Shown here piece by piece: positions 63,901 to 64,000 of a DNA stretch of 64,000 bases. Origin of the DNA: Aquila chrysaetos chrysaetos (lineage: Eukaryota > Chordata > Aves > Accipitriformes > Accipitridae); assembly GCF_900496995.4 (NCBI RefSeq), contig NC_044004.1:53474224-53538223 (forward strand), in the 5' to 3' direction. Under the pieces are notes generated by a model. It did no database searches. It saw only the letters and a list, made by a program, of their open reading frames with translations, and was not told where the DNA came from. Numbering within the stretch: position 1 is the stretch's first letter; every line of letters starts with the position of its first letter. The translations under genes and the position numbers were made by a program.

Positions 63901-64000
63901 AGTACAGCTGTACAGTTTTTAGCTGAAACAGCAGCTGCTGAAATAAAAGCTAAGCTCAACGACTTTTGCATGACAGCAGGACTGAGTGAAATTTTGGAAT
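60999..64000. other. Downstream OPN4X intron or 3' region, incomplete
   Basis: The tail exon ends with a GTAAGT donor, so the gene continues. A CpG-containing GC-rich patch at about 61650-61960 gives a 126-codon frame with no recognisable similarity and no phase-compatible junction. The only phase-compatible exon-like segment noted is 63202-63288. No clear stop exon or polyadenylation site for OPN4X is visible. Confidence 0.5.
63202..63288 (+). CDS. Candidate further OPN4X tail exon (unconfirmed)
   Basis: An acceptor ending TTCACAG at 63201 is followed by 87 open bases (29 codons, starting TTDYTMMQES) and a GAG|GTTAGT donor at 63289. It joins in phase 0, as required after the exon ending at 60998, and leaves in phase 0. 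I do not recognise the peptide as a known melanopsin tail. The donor is only fair, and short open exon-like stretches arise by chance. It is recorded because it is the best phase-compatible candidate in the last 3 kb. Confidence 0.3.

Overview
The window is nuclear DNA from a bird. The evidence is chicken-repeat-1 (CR1) LINE 3' ends of the avian/reptilian type, a solo endogenous-retrovirus LTR with an exact 5-bp target duplication, and exons of a melanopsin gene of the Xenopus-like class (OPN4X), which birds keep and mammals lost. The species cannot be named from the sequence.

Only one protein-coding gene can be identified with confidence. It is melanopsin, on the + strand, starting at 47128 and still incomplete at the right edge. 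Seven coding exons (47128-47270, 49522-49655, 51178-51381, 51810-51981, 53618-53773, 54904-55011, 60824-60998) join through GT-AG introns with matching phases. They give 361 residues containing all seven transmembrane helices, the DRY motif, the retinal-binding lysine (K285), NPIIY and the start of the cytoplasmic tail. The end of the tail is missing. One phase-compatible candidate exon lies at 63202-63288, and the rest is probably beyond 64000. The 5.8-kb last complete intron holds two possible alternative C-termini: an acceptor plus 33-codon reading frame at 57023-57125, and an unusually long open retained-intron frame at 55012-55375.

Positions 1-47127 look intergenic. They hold CR1 fragments (5592-5856 +, 11937-12410 -, 37545-37830 -), a solo LTR (8816-9705), a decayed retroelement-like stretch near 33.6-34.7 kb, a GC/CpG-rich block at 31.38-32.29 kb that may be a promoter, homopolymer runs and AT-rich simple repeats. 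The open frames listed there by chance look like noise: no homology, no exon chain and no codon bias visible by eye. A pair of adjacent palindromes at 44924-44960, one centred on an M-box-like TCACATGA, lies about 2.2 kb upstream of the first melanopsin coding exon and is a candidate regulatory site.

No rRNA, convincing tRNA, CRISPR or prokaryotic system is present. Repeat boundaries and the OPN4X (versus OPN4M) assignment were made by reading and from knowledge of the families, not by database search.
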